From Variovorax beijingensis (GTDB lineage: Bacteria > Pseudomonadota > Gammaproteobacteria > Burkholderiales > Burkholderiaceae_C): a DNA stretch of 64,000 nucleotides. A model generated the notes under the pieces. It was given only the letters and a program-made list of their open reading frames with translations, was not told where the DNA came from and searched no databases. The position numbers and the translations under genes were made by a program. This document shows positions 17,715 through 26,137 of the stretch, piece by piece. Position 1 is the first letter of the stretch; each line of letters starts with the position of its first letter. Location of the stretch: the NCBI RefSeq assembly GCF_003951285.1, contig NZ_RXFQ01000023.1, positions 40,005 through 104,004 of the forward strand, read 5' to 3'.

Positions 17715-18695
17715 ATGGACGTCAACTTTCGCACATTCGATCTCAATCTGCTTCGCGTCTTCGACGAAGTGATAGCGGAGCGCAACCTCACGCGCGCCGC
17801 GCGCAACCTGTCGATCACCCAGCCCGCCGTGAGCAATGCGCTGCGGCGCCTGCGCGAAGTGCTCGGCGACGAACTGGTGCGCCGCTCCGGCGCGGGTGTC
17901 GAGCCCACGCCGCGCGCGCTGGCGCTCTGGCCCACGGTGCGCGACGCGCTGCGCCAGCTGCAGCACACGCTGGCGCCGGGCGAGTTCGACGCAGCGACCG
18001 CGGACACCACCTTCCTCTTGGCCATGGCCGACGCCACCGCCGCCGAGCTCATTCCCGGGCTGGTCCGGATCGTGGAGAAGGAAGCGCCCGCTATCTCGCT
18101 GCGCGTTCTGCCGCTGACAACCCGCGATCCGCGGCGGATGCTGGAGCAGGAAGAAGTCGATATGGCGATCGGCTACTTTCCGGCCGTGATCGCCAGCCTG
18201 GCGGCACGCGGGCAGTCGGGCGTGGGGGTGGCGTTCGAGACCCAGCGGCTCTACCTGGGGCAGTACGTCTGCGTGATGCGGCGCGGGCATCCGCTGGCGA
18301 ACTCGCCGCTCACGCTGGACGACTATTGCGCCGCGCGGCATCTGCTCGTGAGCTTTTCGGGGCGTCCCTACGGCTTCATCGACCAGACGCTGGGCGCGCT
18401 GGGGCGCGAGCGGCGCATCGTGGTGACCGTGAACCAGTTCTTCACGGCCGGCCGGGTGGTCGCCAATTCAGACCTGCTGACGGTGCTGCCGCGCCATTTC
18501 GTGACCGTGACCGGCATCGACGAACAGCTGGTGCTGCGCGACCTGCCGTTCGACCAGCCGATGGTGCACGTCGACGCCATCTGGCATCGGCGCGCGCAGC
18601 ACGGGCATGCGCACGAGTGGCTGCGCACCGCGCTGCTGCGCTCCGCCGCGGCGGCTTTTGCGGATTCGGTCCTCGGGCAGAAGGTGCCCGGATGA
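17715..18695 (+). CDS. LysR-family transcriptional regulator
   Basis: A 326-residue LysR protein with the winged helix at residues 6-65 (FRTFDLNLLRVFDEVIAERNLTRAARNLSITQPAVS, NodD/LeuO-like beginning) and an effector-binding domain from about 95 on. It is divergent from the two-span membrane protein and followed ten bases later by the stop of the opposing 57-residue gene. Matching inverted repeats upstream of both flanking small genes suggest a mini-regulon in which this protein controls its two neighbours. The effector is unknown. Family assignment is secure, target assignment is inferred. Confidence 0.9.
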   Translation: MDVNFRTFDLNLLRVFDEVIAERNLTRAARNLSITQPAVSNALRRLREVLGDELVRRSGAGVEPTPRALALWPTVRDALRQLQHTLAPGEFDAATADTTFLLAMADATAAELIPGLVRIVEKEAPAISLRVLPLTTRDPRRMLEQEEVDMAIGYFPAVIASLAARGQSGVGVAFETQRLYLGQYVCVMRRGHPLANSPLTLDDYCAARHLLVSFSGRPYGFIDQTLGALGRERRIVVTVNQFFTAGRVVANSDLLTVLPRHFVTVTGIDEQLVLRDLPFDQPMVHVDAIWHRRAQHGHAHEWLRTALLRSAAAAFADSVLGQKVPG

Positions 18696-18704
18696 CCGGG
18701 GTTT

Positions 18705-18878
18705 TTAGCGGATGACCGAGAGCCAGGCGCTGGCGGCCGCGCGCAGCTCCTGCGCGTGATGCGCGCCGCGGCCGGCGCGGACATCGGCGCTTTCCATCAG
18801 CGCGGCGGCATGGCTGGCCGGGGCGTTGGCGGCGGAAGAACGGAAGAAACGGGCCACTTGGGCAATGAGGCTGAACAT
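18705..18878 (-). CDS. Small conserved-looking protein, 57 residues, unknown function
   Basis: Reads MFSLIAQVARFFRSSAANA and ends HHAQELRAAASAWLSVIR, an amphipathic Ala/Arg-rich helix-forming protein with no signal peptide or membrane span. The ATG is 46 bases downstream (minus strand) of an AGGG/CCCT inverted repeat, similar to the one by the two-span gene. It is convergent with lysR, ending ten bases from the lysR stop. The compact organisation of lysR with two similarly marked small genes supports a real gene. I do not know its function. Confidence 0.6.
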   Translation of the reverse strand: MFSLIAQVARFFRSSAANAPASHAAALMESADVRAGRGAHHAQELRAAASAWLSVIR

Positions 18879-18925
18879 GACAGTGCGCTGCTTTTGGCTG
18901 CGCTGGAGTGGTTGATGTCCTAAGA

Positions 18926-18946
18926 ATAGGGGTTATCCCTAATATT
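18926..18946. promoter_or_regulatory. Operator-like inverted repeat upstream of the 57-residue gene
   Basis: AGGGGTTATCCCTAATATT (18928-18946); its complement begins AATATTAGGG, sharing ATATTAGGG with the site at 17651. Arms AGGG and CCCT are separated by five bases. It sits 48-68 bases upstream of the 57-residue gene. Confidence 0.45.
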
Positions 18947-19003
18947 GAAAGCCCCACTTCATGCGCTTTGTGCATGGGCTGATTCCCCTAGACTGAGTGG
19001 ACG

Positions 19004-19810
19004 ATGAAGCTGCAACTGCTGTCCGACCTGCACCTGGAGTCCCATCCCCGCTTCCACGCCGAGCCGGCGCCCGGGGCCGGCATGCTGGTGCTGGCGGGCG
19101 ACATCGGCTCCTACCAGGAAGGCTCCCGCCTGACGGATCCCGACTTCGGGCTGGGCCGCTTCTCGCCCCGCAACGGCTGGCCGGTGCCCGTGATCTACGT
19201 GCCCGGCAACCATGAGTACGACAACACCGATTTCGACGAAACCCACGAGCGCCTGCAAGCGCTTTGCAAGGAACTCGACATCCTCTGGCTGGAGCGGGAG
19301 ACCCTGGTGATCGACGGCATCCGCTTCATCGGCACCACGCTCTGGGCCGACTTCGATGCGCTGGTGGAGCCCACCGACAGCCTCGCCGACGCGCTCAAGA
19401 AGCGCGGCAAGGCGATGCGCGCGGCCGACTTCTACCTGGAGAAAGCCGCCACGGTGCGCCACGGCCAGCCCTTCATGGCCGGCGCCATGCGGGCGCAGGC
19501 ACTGGCCTGCCAGGCCTGGCTCGAACAGGCGCTGGCCGAGCCTTTCGACGGCACCACGGTCGCCATCACGCATTTCGCGCCCAGCCTCGCGAGCGCCGAC
19601 CCGCGCTACGGCCTCACGCCCGGCACGGCCGGCTTCTGCAATTCGCTCGATGCGCTGCTGCCGCGCGCCCGTCTGTGGCTGCACGGCCACCTGCACTGCC
19701 CCTTCGACTACGTGAAGGACGGCTGCCGCGTGGTGGCCAACCCGCTCGGCTACAAGGGCAAGGGCGAACAGGAAGGCTTTCGGCCGGACCTGCTGATCGA
19801 GGTGCCCTGA
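19004..19810 (+). CDS. Calcineurin-like metallophosphoesterase
   Basis: A 268-residue cytoplasmic metallophosphoesterase. The di-metal motifs are all present: DLH (residues 8-10), GD (32-33), GNHE (68-71), a His in AITHFAPS and GHLH near residue 228. The family includes phosphodiesterases, nucleotidases and protein phosphatases; nothing in the sequence selects one. It is a monocistronic-looking gene between the 57-residue gene and a convergent GntR regulator. Start ATG begins MKLQLLSDLHLES, normal for the family. Confidence 0.88.
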   Translation: MKLQLLSDLHLESHPRFHAEPAPGAGMLVLAGDIGSYQEGSRLTDPDFGLGRFSPRNGWPVPVIYVPGNHEYDNTDFDETHERLQALCKELDILWLERETLVIDGIRFIGTTLWADFDALVEPTDSLADALKKRGKAMRAADFYLEKAATVRHGQPFMAGAMRAQALACQAWLEQALAEPFDGTTVAITHFAPSLASADPRYGLTPGTAGFCNSLDALLPRARLWLHGHLHCPFDYVKDGCRVVANPLGYKGKGEQEGFRPDLLIEVP

Positions 19811-19840
19811 ACGCGGCTCGGGGGCGCACCGCGGCAAGGC

Positions 19841-20575
19841 TCAGCCGCCGCGCCCCTTCGCCACCAGGCGAATGCCGGGCATCAGTTCGGCCGCCAGCTC
19901 CGGCCGCTCCAGCGCGTAGTCGAGGTTCATGCGCGCGATCTCGACGTGCTCTTCGCCCAGCGCCTGAGCACGCGAGCCCTGCCCGCGCTCGATGGCCTGC
20001 ACCATCGCATGGTGCGTGCGGTGCGCCTGGCGCATCCACTGCTGGCCCTCTTCCATTGACGACTGCATCGGCAGCATCGCGCTGGGCGCGGCGAAGGGCT
20101 GGCCGCCGAGCATGTCCATCACACGCTTGAGCGCGAGGTTGCCGCAGCCTTCGACGATCAGCTTGTGGAAGCGGTCGTTCATCTCGACGTAGGCCGCGTA
20201 ATCGTCCAGTTCCATGCTGGGCTTGTTCACGACCCGGTCGCCGGCCTCGAGGCACTCTTTCAGGTCACGCAGCAACTGTCGTGGTGCACCGTCCTCGGCC
20301 AGCAGGCGCGCCGCAAAGCCTTCGATCACGCCGCGAACGCGGATGGCGTCGGCCACTTCCTGCGAGGTGAAGCGGCGCATCTGGTAGCCGCCGCCGGGCG
20401 ATTGCTCGATCAGGCCTTCGTGCTCGAGGCTGGCCAGCGCCAGGCGCACCGGGGTGCGCGAGGCGCCGAGCTTCTCGGCGATCGGAATCTCGGCCAGCCG
20501 CTCTCCGGGCACGAATTCGCCCTTGAGGATCATGTCGCGCAGCTGCACCAGCACGCGGGATTGTTGGGAGTCCAT
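19841..20575 (-). CDS. GntR-family regulator, FCD subfamily
   Basis: A 244-residue regulator with an N-terminal winged helix (residues 5-70, including ERLAEIPIAEKLGASRTPVRLALASLEHEG) and an all-helical FCD ligand-binding domain (about 80-215). FCD regulators usually respond to organic acids or related catabolites through a metal-bound pocket. The gene is divergent from the Rieske oxygenase gene across 290 bases that contain three copies of TGCATRCAA, the likely operator half-sites, so it should control the island from 20866 to 28551. The longer upstream frame was rejected because the family normally begins just before the helix-turn-helix. Confidence 0.9.
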   Translation of the reverse strand: MDSQQSRVLVQLRDMILKGEFVPGERLAEIPIAEKLGASRTPVRLALASLEHEGLIEQSPGGGYQMRRFTSQEVADAIRVRGVIEGFAARLLAEDGAPRQLLRDLKECLEAGDRVVNKPSMELDDYAAYVEMNDRFHKLIVEGCGNLALKRVMDMLGGQPFAAPSAMLPMQSSMEEGQQWMRQAHRTHHAMVQAIERGQGSRAQALGEEHVEIARMNLDYALERPELAAELMPGIRLVAKGRGG

Positions 20576-20664
20576 CGGGAAGCGCCAGGGAGAAGGAGGG
20601 AATGAGCGAATTCTAGGAGACCCGCCTTGCGCTGCACGCAGCATATTTACCCTGGCTCGGTTGT

Positions 20665-20673
20665 TGCATGCAC
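20665..20673. promoter_or_regulatory. TGCATRCAA-type half-site, inverted copy
   Basis: TTGCATGCA, the complement of the TGCATGCAA copy at 20812-20820, in the gap between gntR and the Rieske gene, 90 bases from the gntR start. Proposed operator element of the FCD regulator. Confidence 0.4.
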
Positions 20674-20801
20674 TTCCGGGCAGCGAGCGCCAAAAACACA
20701 TGCAAATCTCCGTGTTAACCCTAGTCTTTCCATCATCAACGCTCAGTTCAAGACGAAATTGCTGATGAAAATTTGACCCTGGTCGAGGAACACCCAGACA
20801 A

Positions 20802-20820
20802 TGCATACAACTGCATGCAA
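20802..20820. promoter_or_regulatory. Direct pair of TGCATRCAA elements before the Rieske gene
   Basis: TGCATACAA (20802-20810) and TGCATGCAA (20812-20820), one base apart, 46-64 bases upstream of the Rieske oxygenase ATG. With the inverted copy at 20665-20673 this gives three elements in one divergent promoter region. Confidence 0.45.
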
Positions 20821-20865
20821 TGTCTGCAGACTTCTCCCGGAAGCACCCACGATGGAGCCCGCACG

Positions 20866-22197
20866 ATGATCAGCGCCGAACAAAACGATTTCATCACCCG
20901 CGTCGGACCCGGCGCCCCCGCCGGCAAGCTGCTGCGCCGCTACTGGCAGCCGGTGGCCCTGGCCGACGAACTGGCGGGCCCGCGCCCGGTCAAGCCCGTC
21001 AGGCTCATGGGCCAGGACTTCGTGCTGTTCCGCGACGAGAACGGGCAGCTCGGCATGCTCGACCGCGACTGCCCGCACCGCGGCGCCGACCTGGCCTTCG
21101 GACGGCTCGAGAACGGGGGCCTGCGCTGCGCCTTCCACGGTTGGCTGTTCGACGCCAGGGGCAACTGCCTCGAAACCCCCGCCGAGCCCGCCACCAGCAA
21201 GCTGTGCAGCCGCATCAAGCAGTCGGCCTACCCGGTGGTCGAGAAGAGCGGCGTCGTCTTCGCGTACATCGGCGACGGCGAGCCCCCGGCCTTCCCGGAG
21301 TTCGACTGCTTCGTCGCGCCCGACAGCCACACCTTCGCGTTCAAGGGCCTGTTCGAATGCAACTGGCTGCAGGCGCTCGAAGTGGGCATCGACCCCGCGC
21401 ATGCGTCCTACCTGCACCGCTTCTTCGAGGACGCGGACACCTCCGAGAGCTACGGCAAGCAGTTCCGCGGTGCCTCGGCCGATTCCGACATGCCGATCAC
21501 CAAGGTGCTGCGCGAGTACGACCGGCCCGACATCAGCGTGGAGCCCACCGACTACGGCCTGCGCCTGAAGGCGCTGCGCCGGCTCTCCGAAGACACCACC
21601 CACGTGCGCGTGACCAACGTGGTGTTCCCGCAGGCCTTCGTGATCCCGATGAGCGCCGAGATGACCATCTCGCAATGGCATGTGCCGGTGGACGACACGC
21701 ACTGCTACTGGTACGCCATCTTCACGAGCTTCACGGGCCCGGTCGACAAGGAGCAGATGCGCGACCAGCGCCTCGCGCTCTACGAACTGCCCGACTACAC
21801 CTCGCGCAAGAACAAGCGCAACAACTACGGCTACAGCATCGAAGAGCAGCTGACCGAAACCTACACCGGCATGGGCGACGACATCAATGTGCACGACCAG
21901 TGGGCGGTGGAGTCGCAGGGCGCCATCCAGGACCGCACGCGCGAGCACCTGGGCAGCACCGACAAGGGCATCATTGCCTACCGCCGCGTGCTGGTGAAGG
22001 CCATCGAGGCCACGCTGGCCGGCGAAAGCGCGCCGATGCTGATCGACGCCGCGCAGGCCGGCGCGATGTCCGGACCACCGTCCATCGACGGCATCGGCAA
22101 GGTCAGCGGCGAAGAGGCCACCGAGGCCTACTGGCAGGAGGCCGACCGCGCACGCCGCCTCAAGTCGGACTGGGCCCGCGCACGGCTCGCTGACTGA
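20866..22197 (+). CDS. Rieske non-heme iron oxygenase, catalytic (alpha) subunit
   Basis: A 443-residue single-component-type Rieske oxygenase of the phthalate/vanillate oxygenase-like group. The 2Fe-2S ligands are Cys69, His71, Cys88 and His91 (CPHRGAD and CAFHGW). The mononuclear iron site shows Asp176, His179 and His184 in GIDPAHASYLH. There is no beta-subunit gene, and the electron donor is probably the ferredoxin encoded two genes downstream; no reductase is present in the island. GGAG lies about eight bases before the ATG; a TTG 31 codons earlier keeps the frame open but would cross the operator-like repeats. Its pairing with a glutamine-synthetase-like ligase recalls aniline catabolism, in which the amine is first gamma-glutamylated. 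Substrate unknown. Confidence 0.9.
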   Translation: MISAEQNDFITRVGPGAPAGKLLRRYWQPVALADELAGPRPVKPVRLMGQDFVLFRDENGQLGMLDRDCPHRGADLAFGRLENGGLRCAFHGWLFDARGNCLETPAEPATSKLCSRIKQSAYPVVEKSGVVFAYIGDGEPPAFPEFDCFVAPDSHTFAFKGLFECNWLQALEVGIDPAHASYLHRFFEDADTSESYGKQFRGASADSDMPITKVLREYDRPDISVEPTDYGLRLKALRRLSEDTTHVRVTNVVFPQAFVIPMSAEMTISQWHVPVDDTHCYWYAIFTSFTGPVDKEQMRDQRLALYELPDYTSRKNKRNNYGYSIEEQLTETYTGMGDDINVHDQWAVESQGAIQDRTREHLGSTDKGIIAYRRVLVKAIEATLAGESAPMLIDAAQAGAMSGPPSIDGIGKVSGEEATEAYWQEADRARRLKSDWARARLAD

Positions 22198-22208
22198 GCA
22201 CGCCCGCC

Positions 22209-23657
22209 ATGAGCAGCAGCAACACCTTCGCAGACCGCTTCGGTCTCTGGTCCGACGAGCAGCATGCCCAGGCGCGCGAGCTGGTGCGCCGCATCGACAG
22301 CGGCGAGGTGGACGTGGTCCGCTTCGCCTGGCCCGACCAGCACGGCCTGCTGCGCGGCAAGACGCTGGTTGCGGGCGAAGCGCGCGCTGCGCTGTGGGAG
22401 GGCGTGAACCTCACCTCGACGCTGCTGGCCAAGGACACCTCGCACAAGACCGTGTTCCCGGTGTTCAGCGCGAACGGCGGCTTTGCCATCGAAGGCCTGC
22501 AGGGCGGCGCGGACTTCACCATCGTGGCCGACCCCGCCACCTTCAAGGTGCTGCCCTGGGCGCCGCGCACCGGCTGGATCCTGTGCGATGCCTACATGGC
22601 CGACGGCAAGCCCTGTCCCTTCGCGACGCGGCAGATCCTGCAGCGCGCGGTGCGGCAGCTCGACGAGATGGGTTTCGACTTCATCGCCGGCCTCGAAGTG
22701 GAATTCCACGTCTTCAAGCTCGACGACGCGCGCATGGGCCTGGCCGATTCGGGCCAGCCCGGCGAGCCGCCGCGCGTGTCGCTGCTGTCGCACGGCCACC
22801 AGTACCTGACCGAACTGCGCTACGACCGCGTCGACGATCTGATGGAGCTGCTGCGCTCGAACCTCGTCGCACTCGGCCTGCCGCTGCGTTCGCTGGAGAT
22901 CGAGTTCGGCCCGAGCCAGTTCGAACTGACCTTCGGCCCCGCAGCCGGCGTCGTGCCGGCCGACACCATGGTGCTGCTGCGCAGCGCGATCAAGCAGATC
23001 TGCCAGCGCGCCGGCCTGCATGCCACCTTCATGTGCCGCCCGAAGATCCCGAACGTGATGTCCAGCGGCTGGCACCTGCACCAGTCGCTGCGCCGCAAGA
23101 GCGACGGCGTGAACGCCTTCATGCCCGAGGCCGGCGGACGCGACCTCAGCGAGATCGGCATGCACTACCTCGGCGGCCTGAAGGCGCACGCCTGCGGCGC
23201 CGCGGCACTGGCCAGCCCGACGATCAACGGCTACCGCCGCTACCGCCCCTTCTCGCTCGCGCCCGACCGCGCGATCTGGGCCCGCGACAACCGCGGCGCG
23301 ATGCTGCGCGTGCTCGGCGGCCCGGGCCAGAACGCCTCGCGCATCGAGAACCGCGTGGGCGAGCCGACGGCCAACCCGTACCTGTACCTCGCGTCGCAGC
23401 TGTTCTCGGGCCTGGACGGCATCCGCCACCAGACCGACCCCGGCCCCTCGGCCGACGCGCCGTACGAAACACCGGCGGAGCAACTGCCGCGATCGCTCGG
23501 CGACGCGCTCGTCTGCCTGCGCCGCGACGAGATGCTCAACACGCAGATGGGCAAGACCTTCGTCGACTACCTCTGCCACATCAAGGAAGCGGAGATCGCC
23601 CGCTTCAACCTCGAGGTCAGCGAGTGGGAACACCGCGAGTACTTCGACATGTTCTAG
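22209..23657 (+). CDS. Glutamine synthetase-like amide ligase (gamma-glutamyl-amine ligase candidate)
   Basis: A 482-residue member of the glutamine synthetase fold. The beta-Grasp domain comes first, then the catalytic domain with GLEVEFHVF (around residue 161, metal-binding Glu pair), SSGWHLHQS (equivalent of the GSGMHxH signature) and SRIENRVGEPTANPYL (the R-x-E element). The segment aligning with the adenylylation loop reads PYETPAEQLP rather than an NLY-type sequence. A role in nitrogen assimilation is unlikely: it lies 11 bases after a Rieske oxygenase gene and five bases before a ferredoxin gene. Paralogues in catabolic operons (aniline TdnQ/AtdA1, isopropylamine IpuC, putrescine PuuA) join glutamate to amines. 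I infer a similar ligation here. Confidence 0.85.
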   Translation: MSSSNTFADRFGLWSDEQHAQARELVRRIDSGEVDVVRFAWPDQHGLLRGKTLVAGEARAALWEGVNLTSTLLAKDTSHKTVFPVFSANGGFAIEGLQGGADFTIVADPATFKVLPWAPRTGWILCDAYMADGKPCPFATRQILQRAVRQLDEMGFDFIAGLEVEFHVFKLDDARMGLADSGQPGEPPRVSLLSHGHQYLTELRYDRVDDLMELLRSNLVALGLPLRSLEIEFGPSQFELTFGPAAGVVPADTMVLLRSAIKQICQRAGLHATFMCRPKIPNVMSSGWHLHQSLRRKSDGVNAFMPEAGGRDLSEIGMHYLGGLKAHACGAAALASPTINGYRRYRPFSLAPDRAIWARDNRGAMLRVLGGPGQNASRIENRVGEPTANPYLYLASQLFSGLDGIRHQTDPGPSADAPYETPAEQLPRSLGDALVCLRRDEMLNTQMGKTFVDYLCHIKEAEIARFNLEVSEWEHREYFDMF

Positions 23658-23662
23658 AAACC

Positions 23663-23986
23663 ATGCCCACCATCCACTACATCCTCAAGGACGGCAGCAC
23701 GCGCGAGGTCGACGCCAGGATCGGCGCCAGCGTGATGGAGACCGCCATCCGCGGCAACGTGCGCGGCATCGACGCCGAGTGCGGCGGCTGCTGTTCCTGC
23801 GCCACCTGCCACGTCTATGTCGACGACGCTTTCGCCGGCCTGCTGCCGCCGCCCGACGACATGGAGAGCGCGCTGCTCGACGCCGTCGCGGCCGAGCGCC
23901 AGCCCAATTCGCGGCTGAGCTGCCAGCTCAGCGTGACGGCGGCCTTCGACGGCCTCAGGGTGCGCGTCCCACAGACACAGGTCTGA
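23663..23986 (+). CDS. 2Fe-2S ferredoxin, adrenodoxin/putidaredoxin type
   Basis: A 107-residue plant/adrenodoxin-fold ferredoxin. Cluster ligands fit C-x5-C-x2-C...C at Cys40, Cys46, Cys49 and Cys87; two extra cysteines (43, 44) sit inside the binding loop, ECGGCCSCATC. It starts five bases after the ligase stop and should shuttle electrons to the Rieske oxygenase. A partner NAD(P)H reductase is not encoded in the island, so one must be recruited from elsewhere. Family assignment is firm; the partner is inferred from operon position. Confidence 0.92.
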   Translation: MPTIHYILKDGSTREVDARIGASVMETAIRGNVRGIDAECGGCCSCATCHVYVDDAFAGLLPPPDDMESALLDAVAAERQPNSRLSCQLSVTAAFDGLRVRVPQTQV

Positions 23987-24038
23987 CGCGCATTCACTTG
24001 CTCGCCCCGCATTCATCCCACCTGAAAGGCGTTTTCCC

Positions 24039-25235
24039 ATGACGACGATGACGAAGAGAACCGTTCTCTCGACCCTCCTGCTCGCCGGCTTCGGCCTGCT
24101 CGGCAGCGCGGCGCAGGCCGCCGACGAGCCGCTGCGCATCGGCCTCATTGCCACCTATTCCGGCCCCTACGCCGACTACGGCCGCCAGTTCGACGCCGGC
24201 GTCGCGCTCTACCTCAAGGAGCACGGCGGCAAGGTGGGCGGGCGCACGGTCGAGATCATCAAGAAGGACACCGCCGGCCCCGCCCCCGACGCCGCCAAGC
24301 GCATTGCGCAGGAGCTCATCGTGCGCGACAAGGTGAACGTGCTCACCGGGTTGGACTTCAGCCCCAATGCCTATGCCGTGGGCGCCATCGCCACGCAGGC
24401 CAGGATCCCGACGATCGTGATGAACGCCGCCTCCTCGGCCATCACCACCAGCTCGCCCTACGTGGCGCGGCTGTCGTTCACCGTGCAGCAGGTCACCGAC
24501 CCGATGGCGCGCTACATGCTCAAGGAAGGCATCAAGGACGCCTACACCGTGGTGGCCGACTATGCCTCGGGCGTCGATGCCGAGACCGCCTTCAAGAAGA
24601 CCTTCACCGCCGGCGGCGGCAAGGTCTCGGGCGAGGTGCGCACGCCGATGAACAACCCCGACTTTTCGGCCTACGTGCAGCGCATCAAGGACGCCAAGCC
24701 GCAGGCCGTGTTCTTCTTCTTTCCCTCGGGCGTGATGCCGCCGGCCTTCCTCAAGGTGTGGAAGGAGCGCGGCATGGAGCAGGCCGGCATCAAGCTCTAC
24801 GCCACCGGCGAAGCCACCGACGACAGCTACCTCGACGCCACCGGCGACGTGGCGCTCGGCCTGGTCACCAGTCACCACTACTCGTTCGCGCACCCGTCGC
24901 CCAAGAACCAGAAGTTCGTGAAGGACTTCGCCGCCGACAACGGCGCCAGGCTGCGCCCGAGCTACTTCGCCGTCACGGCCTACGACGCCATGGCCGCCAT
25001 CGACCTCACGCTGCAAAAGACCAAGGGCGACGCGAGCGGCGACAAGTTCATGGATGCGCTGCGCGGCCTGCGCTTCGAGAGCCCGCGCGGCCCGATCGAG
25101 GTGGACCCGCTCACGCGCGACATCGTGCAGACCGTCTACATCCGCAAGACCGAGCGCGTGAACGGCCAGCTGGTGAACGTGGAGTTCGACAAGTTCGACC
25201 GCGTGAAGGATCCGGCCAAGGAAAGCTCGAACTAA
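24039..25235 (+). CDS. Branched-chain amino acid-type ABC transporter substrate-binding protein
   Basis: A 398-residue periplasmic receptor (type I, LivJ/HAAT-like). A Sec signal peptide spans residues 1-27 (VLSTLLLAGFGLLGSAAQA), then the mature fold begins EPLRIGLIATYSGPYADYG. It starts 52 bases after the ferredoxin gene and leads a complete five-gene importer. Receptors of this type bind amino acids, amides, urea or aromatic acids. Because it follows a Rieske/ligase/ferredoxin set, it likely takes up the pathway substrate, perhaps an amine-containing compound. Substrate not deducible from sequence. Confidence 0.9.
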   Translation: MTTMTKRTVLSTLLLAGFGLLGSAAQAADEPLRIGLIATYSGPYADYGRQFDAGVALYLKEHGGKVGGRTVEIIKKDTAGPAPDAAKRIAQELIVRDKVNVLTGLDFSPNAYAVGAIATQARIPTIVMNAASSAITTSSPYVARLSFTVQQVTDPMARYMLKEGIKDAYTVVADYASGVDAETAFKKTFTAGGGKVSGEVRTPMNNPDFSAYVQRIKDAKPQAVFFFFPSGVMPPAFLKVWKERGMEQAGIKLYATGEATDDSYLDATGDVALGLVTSHHYSFAHPSPKNQKFVKDFAADNGARLRPSYFAVTAYDAMAAIDLTLQKTKGDASGDKFMDALRGLRFESPRGPIEVDPLTRDIVQTVYIRKTERVNGQLVNVEFDKFDRVKDPAKESSN

Positions 25236-25276
25236 GCACATCGTCACGCCGCAAGCAGCGCAGCAACAGGAGGCCC

Positions 25277-26137
25277 ATGGGCATCGTGATCTTCGACGGG
25301 GTGGCCTACGGCATGCTCCTGTTCCTCATCGGCGTCGGCCTGTCCATCACGATGGGGCTCATGAACTTCGTCAACCTCGCGCACGGCAGCTTCGCGATGG
25401 TGGGCGGCTATGCGGCAAGCGTGCTGATGAACCACTTCGGCCTGGGCTTCGGCCTTTCGCTGGCGGCCGCCTTCGTCGCCGCGGCGGTGGCGGGCGCGGC
25501 GCTGGAGTTTGTGTTCTACCGGCGGCTGTACCGCGCGCATCCGCTCGACCAGGTGCTGCTGTCGATCGGCGTGGTGTTCGTGTCGATCGCGGCCTTCACG
25601 TATTTCTTCGGACCGACGATGCAGCCCTTCACCCTGCCGCCGGCGCTCGATGGGCAGGTGTCCATCGGCGGACTCGAAGTGGGGCGCTATCGCCTGTTCC
25701 TGATCGTCTGCGGCGTGGCCGTGCTGGCCGCGCTGCTGCTGGGCCTGGGCAAGACGCGCTACGGCGCGATGGTGCGCGCGGCGGTCGACAACCAGCGCGT
25801 GGCGGGCGGCACCGGCATCCATGTGCAGCGCCTGTTCTTCCTGACCTTCTCGCTGGGCTGCGGCCTCGCGGGCCTGGGCGGCGCGTTGAGCCTGGGCATG
25901 CTGGGGCTGGAGCCGTCGTTCCCGCTCAAGTACCTCGTCTACTTTCTCATGGTGGTGTGCGTGGGCGGTGCGGGCACCGTGACCGGGCCGTTCATCGCGG
26001 CGCTGCTGGTCGGCATCGTCGACGTGGCGGGCAAGTACTACTGGCCGGAAGCGGGCGCCTTTCTCATCTACGTTTTCATGATCGCCATGCTGCTGGCGAG
26101 GCCGAACGGCATCGTCGCCAGGAAGGGGCTCGCATGA
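25277..26137 (+). CDS. Branched-chain-type ABC transporter permease, LivH family
   Basis: A 286-residue inner-membrane permease with about eight hydrophobic segments, opening with GMLLFLIGVGLSITMGLMNFVNLAHG, the classic LivH signature in which NLAHG precedes the second helix. AGGAGG lies four bases before the ATG, a near-perfect ribosome-binding site that decides the start. The stop overlaps the following permease start (ATGA). It forms the channel with the LivM-type partner for the substrate bound by the preceding receptor. Confidence 0.92.
   Translation: MGIVIFDGVAYGMLLFLIGVGLSITMGLMNFVNLAHGSFAMVGGYAASVLMNHFGLGFGLSLAAAFVAAAVAGAALEFVFYRRLYRAHPLDQVLLSIGVVFVSIAAFTYFFGPTMQPFTLPPALDGQVSIGGLEVGRYRLFLIVCGVAVLAALLLGLGKTRYGAMVRAAVDNQRVAGGTGIHVQRLFFLTFSLGCGLAGLGGALSLGMLGLEPSFPLKYLVYFLMVVCVGGAGTVTGPFIAALLVGIVDVAGKYYWPEAGAFLIYVFMIAMLLARPNGIVARKGLA

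Noticed and set aside
18926..18946. Resemblance of the repeat to an I-SceI-like TAGGGATAAC sequence
   Set aside because: Only part of the sequence matches, and no homing endonuclease or intron is present; treated as a LysR-type operator.
20773..20865. TTG start adding 31 residues to the Rieske oxygenase
   Set aside because: It would translate the TGCATRCAA repeats, and the downstream ATG has a GGAG and a normal N-terminus.
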